Assembly: GCA_946885335.1 (NCBI GenBank)
Contig: CAMPGG010000207.1
Coordinates: forward strand, 1-6,382
Direction: 5' to 3'
Length of the DNA: 6,382 bases
DNA from: an uncultured Chitinophagaceae bacterium
Lineage (GTDB): Bacteria > Bacteroidota > Bacteroidia > Chitinophagales > Chitinophagaceae
The translations under genes were made by a program, and so were the position numbers. The first letter of the stretch is position 1. Each line of letters begins with the position of its first letter. Below are positions 6,093-6,382 of this stretch, in pieces. The notes under the pieces are model-generated. The model ran no database searches. It had not been told where the DNA came from and was given only the letters and a program-made list of their open reading frames with translations.

Positions 6093-6382
6093 ATGAGCAG
6101 GTTCTTTTCTTATATAAATACAGCGAAAGTTATATTATCGGGCTACGTTGGTGATCGCCCCTTTGCTTTGTATTTAAAAGAATTTTTTAAGCAGCATAAA
6201 AAATATGGATCTGCAGACCGGAAGCAAATTGCGCATGTATGTTATTGTTATTTTCGGTTAGGTAAAGCTGGTAAAAATATAGAAACTGATCAGAGAATAA
6301 TAGCTGCTTTATTTTTATGCAGTACAAATCCAAATAAAATATTAGCAGTAATAGCTCCCCAATTGAATGATTCTGTTCAATT
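6093..6382 (+). CDS. RsmB/Fmu-type RNA cytosine-C5 methyltransferase, N-terminal part only
   Basis: This frame of 96 complete codons from the ATG at 6093 runs off the right edge. The visible segment reads MSRFFSYINTAKVILSGYVG, then RPFALYLKEFFKQHKKYGSADRKQIAHVCYCYFRLGK, followed by an alanine/leucine-rich stretch. The pattern of helices ending in a KKYGSxDRKxI(A/S)xxCYxYFRLGK motif resembles the NusB-like N-terminal domain of Bacteroidota Fmu/Sun-type proteins, which methylate 16S rRNA (RsmB makes m5C967 in E. coli). The SAM-binding Rossmann fold and catalytic cysteines lie beyond the window, so the activity is inferred from the N-terminus alone. No other in-frame ATG exists in the visible part, and an in-frame TAA lies upstream at 6066-6068, so this start is well supported. 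It is a separate unit from sucA-sucB because a strong terminator intervenes. Confidence 0.62.
   Translation, partial: MSRFFSYINTAKVILSGYVGDRPFALYLKEFFKQHKKYGSADRKQIAHVCYCYFRLGKAGKNIETDQRIIAALFLCSTNPNKILAVIAPQLNDSVQ

Noticed and set aside
1..6382. Mobile element, CRISPR array, tRNA or novel defence system
   Set aside because: No transposase or integrase, no regularly spaced direct repeats with spacers, no cloverleaf, and every large frame is a recognisable housekeeping or metabolic gene.

Overview
The window is a run of ordinary chromosomal housekeeping genes from a Bacteroidota bacterium. The fit is best with the Chitinophagaceae/Chitinophagales branch. The evidence is the AT-rich coding style, promoter boxes of the Bacteroidota type (TAnnTTTG), leaders without Shine-Dalgarno sequences, the sequence style of the E1o/E2o proteins, and a Bacteroidota-style Fmu/RsmB-like N-terminus. 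The family-level placement is inference from remembered protein style, not from a search.

Layout. Positions 1-1211 (minus strand) hold the first ~403 codons of a secreted M14-family zinc carboxypeptidase whose C-terminal end lies outside the window. Positions 1334-1588 (minus) encode ribosomal protein S20 (rpsT), with a clear promoter upstream and a clear intrinsic terminator downstream. A 243-bp divergent region (1589-1831) carries the rpsT promoter, an 11-bp perfect inverted repeat and a weak promoter box for the plus-strand genes. Positions 1832-4576 (plus) encode the E1 subunit of 2-oxoglutarate dehydrogenase (sucA). A 174-bp spacer made largely of four different short tandem-repeat blocks follows. 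Positions 4751-5983 encode the E2 subunit, dihydrolipoyl succinyltransferase (sucB/odhB). A strong hairpin plus T-run terminator closes this unit at 6002-6035. Positions 6093-6382 hold the first 96 codons of an RsmB/Fmu-type RNA methyltransferase that runs off the window.

How the genes work together. SucA decarboxylates 2-oxoglutarate on thiamine diphosphate and passes the succinyl group to the lipoyl-lysine of SucB, which transfers it to CoA. The E3 subunit (dihydrolipoamide dehydrogenase) and succinyl-CoA synthetase are not in this window. The peptidase, rpsT and methyltransferase are neighbours with no evident functional link to the TCA-cycle pair.

I found no mobile element, CRISPR array, tRNA/rRNA, defence system or other undescribed system. 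The points worth a second look are regulatory: the palindrome upstream of sucA, the start codon of sucA inside a small hairpin next to an anti-SD-like tract, the composite repeat spacer between sucA and sucB, and the possibly leaderless start of the last gene.
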